Source: Thiohalocapsa sp. ML1 (GTDB lineage Bacteria; Pseudomonadota; Gammaproteobacteria; Chromatiales; Chromatiaceae). From it: a DNA stretch of 64,000 nucleotides. Numbering within the stretch: the stretch's first letter is position 1; each line of letters starts with the position of its first letter. Below the pieces are notes generated by a model, which did no database searches, had not been told where the DNA came from, and worked only from the letters and a program-made list of their open reading frames with translations. The stretch lies in NCBI RefSeq assembly GCF_001469165.1, contig NZ_JABX01000005.1, positions 140,177-204,176 of the forward strand, given 5' to 3'. Of the stretch, positions 8,478 through 16,832 are shown one piece after another. Both the position numbers and the translations under genes were made by a program.

Positions 8478-8511
8478 TTGTCAATATTCTGTCTGCACTA
8501 AATATGGACAA
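8478..8511. promoter_or_regulatory. Inverted-repeat candidate operator upstream of MerR-type gene
   Basis: TTGTCAATATT (8478-8488) and AATATGGACAA (8501-8511) form an inverted repeat matching at 10 of 11 positions with a 12-base spacer. It lies 39 bases before the GTG start of the MerR-type gene, within the 373-base divergent region shared with the 93-aa gene. TTGTCA could also act as a -35 element with TAAATA at 8499 as a poor -10 (15-base spacing). MerR proteins usually bind such symmetrical sites between -35 and -10, so autoregulation is plausible. Confidence 0.5.
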
Positions 8512-8549
8512 AAGATCTACAAGTCCGCTGCTGCGCCGGGGGCCTAGCC

Positions 8550-9536
8550 GTGAGTGACGCCGACGAGTCCGAGGTCGGCCAGACCTATCGCATCGGTGCC
8601 GTCGCCAGGCTGACCGGCATCCCGCCGGACACTTTGCGGGTCTGGGAGCGACGCTATGCCGTCGTGACCCCGGTGCGCTCGGACGCCGGCACACGCCTGT
8701 ACCGAGCCCTGGACGTGAGCCGGCTCAACCTGATCAAGCGGCTGGTGGACAACGGCGATGCCATCAGCCATGTCGCACGGCTGTCGCTGGAGCACCTGCG
8801 CGAGCGCGCCCAGGGGCTGGACAGCCCGTCACCGGCGGCACCGGATCAGCGCCCCTGCCGGGTCGCGGTGCTCGGTCCGTCGCTGCCGTTGCTGTTGCGG
8901 CATCACGGGTCCCTCACGGAGGCGGCCAGTGCGGACGGCGATGGGGTGGAGCTGGTCGGGCTTTTCACCGAAGAGACACTGTTCCGCGACCGTGTCCACC
9001 AGCTCGGTCTCGACCTCCTGGTGCTGGAGTGGCCGACACTGCACGAAGACGAGCTTCGCCACATCACGGACCTGGCCGCCCGCTCCGGCGCACCGCGTAC
9101 GCTCGTGGTCTACAACTACGCGAGCCGTGAGGTCATTACCCGGCTGCAGGCCTTGCACATGCAGCCGAAGCGCGCGCCGGTGGACCCGGCCGAGCTCAAG
9201 CGCTGGTGTCTTGCGCTGCATGCCGCCGGGCGGGGCACCGGGGCAGCGTTCGTGGATTTCGATCTCAGCGCACCGGTGCCGCCGCGGCGCTACGACACGG
9301 CTGCGCTGAGCCGCATCGCCGCCGCATCGCCGGCGGTGAAGTGTGAATGCCCGCACCATCTGGTGGAGCTGGTGTCAACGCTGGTGGCGTTCGAGGCCTA
9401 TTCGCGGGAGTGCGAGAGCCGCAACGTCGACGATGCCGCGCTGCACGCGTTCCTGCACGCGGCGACGGCGCAGGCGCGCGCCACCATGGAGGCGGCACTG
9501 GCGCGGGTCGTTGAGGCCGAGGGCATCGAGATCTGA
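8550..9536 (+). CDS. MerR-family transcriptional regulator with B12-binding-like C-terminal domain
   Basis: A 328-residue regulator. Residues 13-80 form a MerR winged helix (YRIGAVARLTGIPPDTLRVW, then YRALDVSRL) ending in a linker helix. The rest resembles the cobalamin-binding-like module of MlrA/LitR/CarH proteins, but I see no DxHxxG cobalamin motif, so it may sense through another ligand or partner. The start is GTG, with only a weak GGGG Shine-Dalgarno. Organisms of this type often use such regulators for light or redox control, but the ligand and regulon here are unknown. An inverted repeat lies just upstream. Confidence 0.8.
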   Translation: MSDADESEVGQTYRIGAVARLTGIPPDTLRVWERRYAVVTPVRSDAGTRLYRALDVSRLNLIKRLVDNGDAISHVARLSLEHLRERAQGLDSPSPAAPDQRPCRVAVLGPSLPLLLRHHGSLTEAASADGDGVELVGLFTEETLFRDRVHQLGLDLLVLEWPTLHEDELRHITDLAARSGAPRTLVVYNYASREVITRLQALHMQPKRAPVDPAELKRWCLALHAAGRGTGAAFVDFDLSAPVPPRRYDTAALSRIAAASPAVKCECPHHLVELVSTLVAFEAYSRECESRNVDDAALHAFLHAATAQARATMEAALARVVEAEGIEI

Positions 9537-9670
9537 GCCCCGCGGCGCGACGCGCGGCAGGCCTGGCGCCATGGCGGCGCGCTGCGCCGACCGGCGCAGG
9601 ACGGGCGGCTGCGATGCGAGTATGACGGGCTGGTAAACTCTCGCCCGTTTCCCGACCACGGCCGCACGCG

Positions 9671-11260
9671 ATGATCTCTCTCCTCGACTATGGTGCCGGC
9701 AACGTGCGCAGTCTGCGCAACGCCGTCGCGCGCCTGGGCTTTGCGCTCACCGATGTCCGCACCCCCGCGGACATCCTGGGCGCCGAGCGCCTGTTGTTTC
9801 CCGGTGTCGGCGCCTTCGGTGCGGCGATGGGGCGGCTCCGCGAGCTCGGTTTCGCCGAGCCGCTGCGGGAGTATCTGCTCGCGGACCGGCCCTTTCTCGG
9901 TATCTGCATCGGCTTGCAATGCCTGTTCGAGGGCAGTGCGGAATCCCCCGGCGTGCCCGGTCTCGGCGTGCTGCCGGGGCAGGTGGAGCGTTTTCCGGCG
10001 GCGGCGCTGTCGGTACCGCACATGGGCTGGAACGGGCTGCGGCCACGGCGTGAGTCGGCGCTGCTGGCGGAGCTCGAGGCCGAGCGCTTCTACTTCGTGC
10101 ACTCCTACTGCGCGCGCGCTGATGCCGGCACCGCGGACTGGCTGCTCGCCGAGACCGACTATGGCCAGCCCTTCGTCGCCGCCGTGCAGCACGGGCAGGT
10201 GATTGCGCTGCAGTTCCATCCCGAGAAGAGCGGCGAGCCCGGCATCGAGCTGCTGAGACGTTTTTTGGCGGGCGAGGTGTCGGTGGGCACCCCCGGCAGC
10301 ACACCGCCGCCTACGCCGCCGACGCGGCTGGCCAAGCGCGTCATCGCCTGCCTCGACGTGCGCAGCAACGACCAGGGCGACCTCGTGGTCACCAAGGGCG
10401 ATCAGTACGACGTGCGCGAGCAGGGCGAGGTGCGCAACCTGGGCAAGCCCGTGGACCTCGCCGCGCGCTACTACCACGAGGGCGCGGATGAGATCACCTT
10501 TCTCAATATCACCGCGTTCCGGGATTTCCCACTGCGCGACCAGCCGATGCTGGAAGTCCTGAGACGTACCTCGGAGCAGGTCTTCGTGCCGCTCACCATC
10601 GGCGGTGGCATTCGCGCCTTCACCGATGCCGACGGCCGGGCGCACAGCGCGCTCGACGTGGCCGCTGAGTACTTCCGCTCCGGTGCCGACAAGATCTCCA
10701 TCGGCTCCGATGCGGTCTACACGGTGGAGCAGGTGCGGGCGCGCGGCGCCGACGGCACCAGCGCCATCGAGCAGATCGCCGCGCGCTACGGCAACCAGGC
10801 CGTCGTCATCTCCATCGACCCGCGGCGGGTCTACGTGGATGCCCCGGACGCCACGCAGCGGACGGTCATCGAGACCGCCATCCCGGGGCCTAACGGCGAG
10901 CGCTTCTGCTGGTTCCAGTGCACCGTGAGCGGCGGACGCGAGGGGCGCGATGTGGACGCCGTGGAGCTCGCCCGGGTCTGCGAGCAGCTCGGCGCCGGCG
11001 AGATTCTGCTGAACAGCATCGACCGCGACGGCAGCGGCGCCGGCTTCGATCTGGAGCTAGTGCAAGCTGTGCGCGGCGCCGTGCGCATCCCGGTCATCGC
11101 CTCCAGCGGCGCCGGCAGCCCGGCCCATTTCGTCGAGGTGTTTGCCGAGACCGGCGCCGACGCGGCGCTCGCCGCCGGCATCTTCCATCGCCGCGAGGTG
11201 CCCATCGCCGCGGTCAAGGCGGCCTTGGCCGACGCGGGCGTCCCGGTTCGCCGCGCCTGA
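9671..11260 (+). CDS. hisHF: Bifunctional imidazole glycerol phosphate synthase, HisH-HisF fusion of eukaryotic (HIS7) type
   Basis: Glutamine amidotransferase fused to cyclase, making IGP and AICAR from PRFAR in histidine synthesis. Residues 1-200 are a class I glutaminase: GICIGLQ with nucleophile Cys79, and QFHPEKSG with His183 and Glu185. After a Pro/Thr-rich linker (203-218) comes a HisF barrel: ACLDVR with Asp229, FLNITAF, PLTIGGG, ISIDPRR, EILLNSIDRDG and IPVIASSGAG. Most bacteria have separate hisH and hisF. The insertions (FRDFPLRDQP, a long ETAIPGPNGERF loop, CTVSGGREGR) are those of plant and fungal HIS7. No other his gene is adjacent. Confidence 0.95.
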   Translation: MISLLDYGAGNVRSLRNAVARLGFALTDVRTPADILGAERLLFPGVGAFGAAMGRLRELGFAEPLREYLLADRPFLGICIGLQCLFEGSAESPGVPGLGVLPGQVERFPAAALSVPHMGWNGLRPRRESALLAELEAERFYFVHSYCARADAGTADWLLAETDYGQPFVAAVQHGQVIALQFHPEKSGEPGIELLRRFLAGEVSVGTPGSTPPPTPPTRLAKRVIACLDVRSNDQGDLVVTKGDQYDVREQGEVRNLGKPVDLAARYYHEGADEITFLNITAFRDFPLRDQPMLEVLRRTSEQVFVPLTIGGGIRAFTDADGRAHSALDVAAEYFRSGADKISIGSDAVYTVEQVRARGADGTSAIEQIAARYGNQAVVISIDPRRVYVDAPDATQRTVIETAIPGPNGERFCWFQCTVSGGREGRDVDAVELARVCEQLGAGEILLNSIDRDGSGAGFDLELVQAVRGAVRIPVIASSGAGSPAHFVEVFAETGADAALAAGIFHRREVPIAAVKAALADAGVPVRRA

Positions 11261-11277
11261 TAGAGAGGTGCTCCCCC

Positions 11278-12198
11278 ATGCAGCAGCAGGCAACAGCGCA
11301 TCGATCGAGCTCGCAGCGCCGCGGGCGCGGGCAGCGCCCATCGAGCGTCGGACCTTGGGCGGGCGTCGTCGCGCTGGCCGCGGCGCTGCTCTTGGGGGGC
11401 TGCGCCGGGCTTGGCGTCGGCGGCAAGTCGGCGCTACCGGCGGGCATGGAGCGCGATGAGCTGCTCACGACCATCGCCGCCTGCCACCTGCGCCGTGTCG
11501 TGCAGAACGAGGACCGCGGCGCCACCGATGCGGTGGTCATCGCCGCCGTCGAGCGCTACGGTATCGAGGTGGAAGACATGGTGGAGCGGGCCAATGCGCT
11601 GACCCTGGCGGCGGCGGACCCCTCGGCACGCGCATCGCTGCGGCGCCTGACGCTAAGCGCCTGCGAGAAGCTCGCGACGCTCACCGGCACCACCCCGAGC
11701 CTGGTGCGCTTCGACGGCGCCGGCAAGATCGGCAACACCTGGATCGTCGTCAATGGCGAGATCCGCGACGGCTTCGCCGATGATGTCATCGACAAGCTCC
11801 GCACCGAAAAGGCCATCGGGCTCTTGATCTCGAGCCCCGGCGGCTCGCTGTACGAGGCGCGGCGGCTCGGCCGTTACCTGCGCCAGAACGGGCTCCGGGT
11901 CGGCGTCACCGGCATTTGCACGTCCGCCTGCGTCGATGTGCTGGCCGGCGGCATCGAGCGCTACGTGACCCGGCGCGCGCAGCTCGGCATCCACCAGAGC
12001 AAGGTTCCGCGGCACCTGAGCAGCCACGAGGGCGGCCAGCTCTCGGTGGTGGCCGCGGCGCTGTACCTGCGCGAAATGGGCATCGACGACACCGTCGCGC
12101 TGGCCGCGGCCTCGGTGCCGAACAACAGCATGTACTGGATCTCGCTGGCCGAGGCGCTGGAGACGGGGCTCGCGACCAAGCTCGTGGACTCGCTGTAG
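11278..12198 (+). CDS. ClpP-like periplasmic lipoprotein
   Basis: A 306-residue protein starting at ATG 11278, 17 bases after hisHF. Residues 25-45 are a signal peptide ending in the lipobox LLGGC, so it is probably a lipoprotein. The C-terminal half has a ClpP/crotonase fold: ISSPGGSLYEARRLG and GICTSACVDVLAGG, the pattern of predicted periplasmic ClpP-like proteins (COG3904). The hydrolytic residues of true ClpP are not certain here. The middle section (about 55-140) is helical. Its link to histidine synthesis is probably only positional. Confidence 0.75.
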   Translation: MQQQATAHRSSSQRRGRGQRPSSVGPWAGVVALAAALLLGGCAGLGVGGKSALPAGMERDELLTTIAACHLRRVVQNEDRGATDAVVIAAVERYGIEVEDMVERANALTLAAADPSARASLRRLTLSACEKLATLTGTTPSLVRFDGAGKIGNTWIVVNGEIRDGFADDVIDKLRTEKAIGLLISSPGGSLYEARRLGRYLRQNGLRVGVTGICTSACVDVLAGGIERYVTRRAQLGIHQSKVPRHLSSHEGGQLSVVAAALYLREMGIDDTVALAAASVPNNSMYWISLAEALETGLATKLVDSL

Positions 12199-12298
12199 TG
12201 GAAGGGCCGAGGGCCGAGGGCCGAGGAGGGCTCCCTTCGCCCTTGGCCCTTGGCCCTCTTGGCCCTTGGCCCTCAAGCGCCTTGTTCCCTCAAGCAAG
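12199..12298. repeat. GGGCCGA inverted array between convergent genes
   Basis: Four GGGCCGA units (12203-12225) are followed by CCCTTGGC units (12237-12272). The two arms are complementary and could fold into a hairpin between the convergent ClpP-like and secretin-domain genes, where it might serve as a bidirectional terminator. The same heptamer is found at several other gene ends. Confidence 0.6.
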
Positions 12299-13138
12299 CT
12301 AATCGGCAGCCCTCACCCGGATCTCAAGCTGCGACAGGTCGCCCGTCGTTTCCTGCCCGCGGCCGGCGATGCCGGCGGCCCCGCGGCGCCCGGTCGCGTC
12401 GGTGCTGCCGAGCGGCAGCCAGGCGCCGAGCGGACCCGTCACCTGGGTCTGCACGCCACCGCCGCTCACCTGCCGGCCGTCGAGCACCGCGGTGCGCTGC
12501 GCGATGTCTACTACCACGCGCTCGCCCATGACCCGCGGGGTCACGCTGAAGCCGCTGCCCGTGTCCACGGCCGTGATGCTGTCGCGCTGCCAGGCGCCGC
12601 CCGGCGTGCGCCAGTGCTCGCGCAGCGGCACCGGCGTGGTGGTGCCGAGCTCGATGCGGGCGCTGCCGCCATCGACGACGCGGACCTGCTGCAACACCTG
12701 CCGGCGCTCCCCGCGCTGGTCGGCGCGCACGTCGATGCCCGTCCTGCCGCCGGGGCCGATGACGACGCGGCCCTGCTCGCCGACGGGCTCGTCCACGCTG
12801 ATGACCGCGCCGCGGCGCTGCGCTTGCCGGTCGAGCACGCTTCGGACCTCCACCAGCAGGTTCCGGGCCGGGCGGTCCAGCACGTCGAGCGCGCGGCGAA
12901 TATCCGCGAGCCGCGCCGGTGACGCCCGCACCAAGAGCAGATTGTTGGCGCCCGTGACCACGCCATCCGGGCCGGCCAGCGGCGCGAGCTGCGGGATCAG
13001 CTCCGCCGGCAGCCGGTGCTGAGGCTCGATAATGGTGAGCGGCGGCTCGGCGGCGACGCTGCCGACGGCGAGCAGCAGCAGCGCGCCGAGCCAGCACCGC
13101 GGCCGCGGCCGGGCTTGCGGGCGGGGATTCAGGTTCAT
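12299..13138 (-). CDS. Secretin N-domain (NolW/GspD-like) protein
   Basis: An exported protein of 279 residues with a signal peptide (WLGALLLLAVGSVAAEPP). Residues 36-100 match a secretin N-terminal domain: PQHRLPAELIPQLAPLAG, then LLLVRASPARLADI and LDVLDRPARNLLVEV, the NolW pattern of type II/III secretins. The remaining beta-rich part (RVMGERVVVDIAQRTAVLDG) resembles the start of a secretin but is too short to form the barrel. It may be a pilotin-like or degenerate secretin relative. It is alone, with no other secretion genes nearby. Confidence 0.7.
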   Translation of the reverse strand: MNLNPRPQARPRPRCWLGALLLLAVGSVAAEPPLTIIEPQHRLPAELIPQLAPLAGPDGVVTGANNLLLVRASPARLADIRRALDVLDRPARNLLVEVRSVLDRQAQRRGAVISVDEPVGEQGRVVIGPGGRTGIDVRADQRGERRQVLQQVRVVDGGSARIELGTTTPVPLREHWRTPGGAWQRDSITAVDTGSGFSVTPRVMGERVVVDIAQRTAVLDGRQVSGGGVQTQVTGPLGAWLPLGSTDATGRRGAAGIAGRGQETTGDLSQLEIRVRAAD

Positions 13139-13147
13139 AGCGTTACT

Positions 13148-13189
13148 TTCACGGGTACAGCTTCACAGGTACAGCTTCACAGGTACAGC
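13148..13189. repeat. Three tandem 14-mers overlapping a gene end
   Basis: TTCACGGGTACAGC is followed by two copies of TTCACAGGTACAGC. The third unit provides the stop codon and last codons of the minus-strand GNAT gene, and the array fills the 38-base gap to the next start codon. Tandem duplication of the gene end is the simplest explanation. Confidence 0.7.
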
Positions 13190-14145
13190 CGCCGCAGGCC
13201 GGGGTGCAGGTCGCTCTGCTGCCAGAGCTGCTCGAAGCGCCGCCGCAACTGGCTTGCCCGGGCGCCATCGGCGAAGTCCACGACCAGGCTGTCCGGGGCC
13301 GACACCCGGCGTAGCGCATAGCCGCACTCATCGGCGATGAGGCAGGGCTCGGCGGCATCGGCCAGCTCCTCCGGCAGACAGCGCAGCGCAATGGCGGAGC
13401 TGAGGCGCCGCGAGAGCTCGATGAGCCGGTGGCCGCGCTTGGTCGGTGCCTCGGCGTCGGCGAGCAGCACCCGCACCGGCAGCCGGCCGCGGCGCGCCAC
13501 GGCCAGGCGGGTCATCGCATCCAGCACCGGCCGGCGGTCGTACAGGGCGGGCTCCAGGTTCGGCGTAATGACCAGGAGCTCGGTCTGCGCCTGCGCCGCC
13601 AAGCGGCTCGCGGCGTCGCTTTGGGCATGCAGCGAGTCGAGCCGCAGCGGTCCAGCGCTGGCGCCGAGCAGCCGCTGGGCGAGGTCCGCGGCCTGAAGCT
13701 GCCCGGCATCGGCGAGGTGCATGCGCCGGTGCGGGATGCCGGCCTCGTCGAATGCCTCGCCCTCGGGCGCGAAGCCGAGCCTTGCGTAGAAGGGCAGGGC
13801 GTGGGTCTGCGCGTTCAGGAACAGGTCCGGCAAGGCGTCCGCGCCGGCGCTGCGCACGAGCTCCAGCAGCAGCGCCCGGCCGATGCCCTGCCGGCGGTGC
13901 GCCGCCAGCACCGCCATCCGGCCGATCTGGCCGGAGGGCAGCAGCCGCGCGGTGCCCAGCGGCTCGCCGTCGGCGCCCTCGGCGATGACGTGGACGGCCT
14001 CGGTATCGAGGCCGTCCCACTCCAGCGCCTCGGGCACCTGTTGCTCGCGCACGAAGACCTGCCGGCGGATGGCCTGCAGCGCCGGGGCATCGCGCTCCCA
14101 GTCGGCGCGGCGGATGCGGTAGGTGGTGTTGGACGGATCAAGCAT
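13177..14145 (-). CDS. GNAT N-acetyltransferase with C-terminal PLD-like/DUF7931-type domain
   Basis: About 322 residues. Residues 1-150 are a GNAT acetyltransferase of the ElaA/YjcF type: VREQQVPEALEWDGLD, then GRMAVLAAHRRQGIGRALL, whose RRQGIG is the acetyl-CoA pyrophosphate loop, and FYARLGFAPEG. The C-terminal part (SDAASRLAAQAQTELLVITP, then PVRVLLAD) resembles a catalytically reduced phospholipase-D-like fold seen fused to such GNATs in proteobacteria. ATG 14145 is preferred; ATG 14178 and GTG 14187 are upstream alternatives. The substrate is unknown. It follows the stretch upstream of the secretin-domain gene with 38 bases between. Confidence 0.8.
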   Translation of the reverse strand: MLDPSNTTYRIRRADWERDAPALQAIRRQVFVREQQVPEALEWDGLDTEAVHVIAEGADGEPLGTARLLPSGQIGRMAVLAAHRRQGIGRALLLELVRSAGADALPDLFLNAQTHALPFYARLGFAPEGEAFDEAGIPHRRMHLADAGQLQAADLAQRLLGASAGPLRLDSLHAQSDAASRLAAQAQTELLVITPNLEPALYDRRPVLDAMTRLAVARRGRLPVRVLLADAEAPTKRGHRLIELSRRLSSAIALRCLPEELADAAEPCLIADECGYALRRVSAPDSLVVDFADGARASQLRRRFEQLWQQSDLHPGLRRLYL

Positions 14146-14393
14146 GCTTGGTTGGGAACCGTTCAAAAACCCACTCATCCCCGACACTCACGTTCCGCCA
14201 GTGCCGTTCGCCGAAATCGAAATCGGGATCGAAATCGGAATCAAGATCCAAACTCTAACCCCAACCGCATTCGTCCGCTGTCGCTCACCATCGATAGCAA
14301 TCGCGATCGCCCCACGTTGGGTTCCACTGCGGACGGTTGCACCATCAGGCTTCGGCAGAATTGCTGCCGATCGGCGAGAACGCAATCCAGCAA
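14146..14393. repeat. Intergenic spacer with diverged GATTTC/GATCCC hexamers
   Basis: Positions 14205-14260 read as CGAAATCGAAATCGGGATCG and similar hexamers, a diverged copy of the family seen at 1836, 7804, 33135, 49085 and 57385. A shorter echo (ATCGATAGCAATCGCGATCG) is at 14290-14310. No coding sequence is supported in this gap. Confidence 0.6.
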
Positions 14394-15611
14394 TCAGTCC
14401 GGCAGCCCGTCGTCCGGAATCACGAAATGCCCCGCGTTGAAGAGCGCGGCCAAGAGCGCGACGCAGGCGGCGTCCGCCAGCCACCGCTCGGCGTCGGCGG
14501 CGAGCAACCCCGGGCGCCGGCAGAGCGCGGGCAGGAAGCCGCAGCGCCCGGCCGGGAGCGCATGGCAGTCGCCGTTTGCGAACAGCAGATCGGGCTCGTC
14601 CGCGCCGACGCCGCGCAGGTAGAGGAGCCGCGACGCGCCGTCGCGTCGGAGCTCGCCCCGGGCGCGTAGCAGCGACAGCACCTCGGCACCCGGCCAGGCG
14701 GGCTCCGGCGGCAGCAGGGCGATGTTCGGCTTCTGCTCCGTCAGCGTGGCGCCGAGCCAGCGCCGAAATAGATCCTCGTCCGCGTCGGCGACGAGCCGCT
14801 CGATCTCGCTGCGCATAATCCGCGGCAGCGACGCCGGCAGCTCCGCCGGATCAGGGATGCTCGCCGCGGGCTCGGGCTCGGGCGGGTCGCGCCAGCGGCT
14901 GTCATCGGCGCGCGTCTCCAACAGATGCTGGAACCAATCCGCCGCGAGCTCGTGCCAAGCCGGCGCCCGCAGCCCGACGGACCAGGTCATGCACGGCCCC
15001 TCTGCAATGCCCCAGTGCGGCACGCCCGGGGGTAGGTAAAGCACATCGCCGGGGCCGAGCAGCCAGTCCTGGTCCGGCTCGAAGTCGCGGAGGATGCGCA
15101 GATCCAGGTCCGGCAGTATCCCGGTGGGTGGATTCGGCCGGGTCACGATGCGCCAGCGGCGGTGGCCCTGGACCTGCACCAGAAAGACATCGTACTGGTC
15201 CAGGTGCGGTCCCACGGAGCCGCCGTCCTCCGCCCAACTGATCATGATGTCGTCGAGCCGCCAGGCGGGCAGGAAGTCGAAGCACGCCAGCAGCTCGGCC
15301 ACCGCCGGTACATGCTTGTCCACGTCCTGCACGAGGAGCGTCCAGTGCGTCTCGGGCAGGTTTGCGAACACGGCCTCATCGAAGGGGCCGTGGCTCACCT
15401 GCCAGGGCCGCTTGGGGTCGTGCTCGTGAACGATGCGCGATTCCACGTCCGGGTCGCAGGCGAGACCGGCGAGCTCGTCGGGCTCCACCGGCGAGCGGAT
15501 GCCGGGGAACGCCCCGGGCAACAGCAGCGGACGGCGCTGCCAGAAGTCCCGGAGGAACCGCGCTGCGTCGAGGCCATCGGGCCAGCGCAGGGTCCGGGGC
15601 AGATCGATCAT
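14394..15611 (-). CDS. JmjC-type ribosomal protein L16 3-hydroxylase (ROXA/YcfD family)
   Basis: A 405-residue Fe(II)/2-oxoglutarate oxygenase that, by family, hydroxylates an arginine of ribosomal protein L16. The cupin core carries the metal triad His136 and Asp138 (GPHLDQYDVF) and His199 (PGVPHWG), with GHRRWRI between. The C-terminal winged-helix part (about 260-405) is also typical. The start at 15611 has a GGAGGG Shine-Dalgarno, and its ATG overlaps the stop of the upstream EamA gene (ATGA), suggesting translational coupling. Confidence 0.9.
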   Translation of the reverse strand: MIDLPRTLRWPDGLDAARFLRDFWQRRPLLLPGAFPGIRSPVEPDELAGLACDPDVESRIVHEHDPKRPWQVSHGPFDEAVFANLPETHWTLLVQDVDKHVPAVAELLACFDFLPAWRLDDIMISWAEDGGSVGPHLDQYDVFLVQVQGHRRWRIVTRPNPPTGILPDLDLRILRDFEPDQDWLLGPGDVLYLPPGVPHWGIAEGPCMTWSVGLRAPAWHELAADWFQHLLETRADDSRWRDPPEPEPAASIPDPAELPASLPRIMRSEIERLVADADEDLFRRWLGATLTEQKPNIALLPPEPAWPGAEVLSLLRARGELRRDGASRLLYLRGVGADEPDLLFANGDCHALPAGRCGFLPALCRRPGLLAADAERWLADAACVALLAALFNAGHFVIPDDGLPD

Positions 15612-16525
15612 AGTCCCCTCCCGGCGACAGGCGCCGCCTGCCGGCCCACCAAGCCCGGGCGGCGCGTAGAGCGCGCCGCGAGCAGCCCGGCCAGCGCGAT
15701 GAGCAGCGTGCCGAGCATGGTGCCGGGCGTCAGCGGCTCCGCCCACAGGAGCCAGCCGTACGCGGCACCGAACACCACGGCGGAGTAGCCGAACACCCCC
15801 ATGCTGGACGCGGGCGCCAGCGACAGCCCGCGCGTCAGCGCAAGTTGGCCTAGCGTGGCCGCGATGGCGACGCCGACCAGGCCGAGGGCGGCGGGCAGCG
15901 ACGGCGTCTGCCACGACCACAACAGCGGAACGGCCGAGATGGCAGCCGCGATCAGCGCGAAGTAGAAGACGATGCGCGTCGGCGGCTCGCTCCGCGACAG
16001 GCGGCGCACGGTGACCTTGGCCAGCGCCGCGAGGATGCCGCCGAGCAAGCCGATCAGCGCGGCCGGCGAGACGCTGATCCGGCCGTCGGCGAAGCTCGGG
16101 TCGAGGATGACCGCCACGCCGGCGAAGCCGATGCCGAGCGCGAGCGCGAGCGCCGGCGTCACGCGCTCATGCAGCCACAGCACGGCGATCACCGGCATGA
16201 AGATGGGCGCGGTGAGTTTCAGCAGCATCGCCTCGGCGAGCGGCATCACCGCGATGGCGTAGAAGAAGCAGTACATGGCCGAAACGCCGGCCACGGCGCG
16301 CAGCAGGTGCAGCGCAGGCAGCCGGGTGGCGAGGTTGCCGAACCCGCGGTGCGCGAGCCACGGCAGCAGCAGCGCGAGGCCGAGCAAGTTGCGTGCGAAC
16401 ACGATCATCTCGTTGTCGAGCTCCGTGGACACGAGCCGGATGCAGACGCCCATGGTCGCGAAGCACAGCTCGCCGAGGACGATGAAGGCCGCGCCACGGA
16501 CCAGCGATTGGGTGCGATAGGGCAT
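15608..16525 (-). CDS. EamA-family (DMT superfamily) transporter
   Basis: A 305-residue inner-membrane protein with about ten hydrophobic segments arranged as two EamA repeats (about 10-140 and 155-285). PLAEAMLLKLTAPIFMPVIA and SMGVFGYSAVVFGAAYGWLLW are typical of each repeat. Such proteins export metabolites or amino acids, but the substrate cannot be told. Its stop overlaps the start of the ribosomal oxygenase gene, so the two form an operon. Confidence 0.88.
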   Translation of the reverse strand: MPYRTQSLVRGAAFIVLGELCFATMGVCIRLVSTELDNEMIVFARNLLGLALLLPWLAHRGFGNLATRLPALHLLRAVAGVSAMYCFFYAIAVMPLAEAMLLKLTAPIFMPVIAVLWLHERVTPALALALGIGFAGVAVILDPSFADGRISVSPAALIGLLGGILAALAKVTVRRLSRSEPPTRIVFYFALIAAAISAVPLLWSWQTPSLPAALGLVGVAIAATLGQLALTRGLSLAPASSMGVFGYSAVVFGAAYGWLLWAEPLTPGTMLGTLLIALAGLLAARSTRRPGLVGRQAAPVAGRGL

Positions 16526-16656
16526 GGCTTGTCGTGTCTAAGCAACAGTGGTGGCGATTCTGTGGTGCTGGTGTGATATAAAAAGGTCAATAAAATAAAT
16601 CGTTTATCGAATACAGCTCAGAGTGATGATGCAAGAAGCCCGAAAGAATCAAAAAA

Positions 16657-16687
16657 GTTGCACTAATGCCGCTGACATTCGCTACAC
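16657..16687 (+). promoter_or_regulatory. Possible sigma-70 promoter of the OmpA-like gene
   Basis: TTGCAC (16657-16662) and TACACT (16682-16687) are spaced by 19 bases, longer than ideal, in the AT-rich patch 16560-16700 between divergent genes. It leaves a leader of about 140 bases before ATG 16833. I see no other feature in 16527-16832; the open frame from 16623 is judged to be an artefact of this leader. Confidence 0.35.
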
Positions 16688-16832
16688 TATTGGAGCCGAT
16701 CCTTGTACCCCTGCTCGGCGAGCGCACACCTGCAACCTGACGCATTGCGATAGAAACCGGTTAAACGCGGCCTCTTGCAGCAGCACTTGCCCCTGCCCAT
16801 TTTGTCACCACGCAACACTCGGGAGTCTAACG

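Noticed and set aside
8336..8557. 73-aa frame upstream of the MerR-type gene
   Set aside because: It runs through the candidate operator and promoter region, lacks a Shine-Dalgarno and has no recognisable composition of a real protein.
16623..16832. N-terminal extension of the OmpA-like protein
   Set aside because: Starting at 16833 gives a normal signal peptide; the extension is Cys/Thr/His-rich and covers the promoter region.
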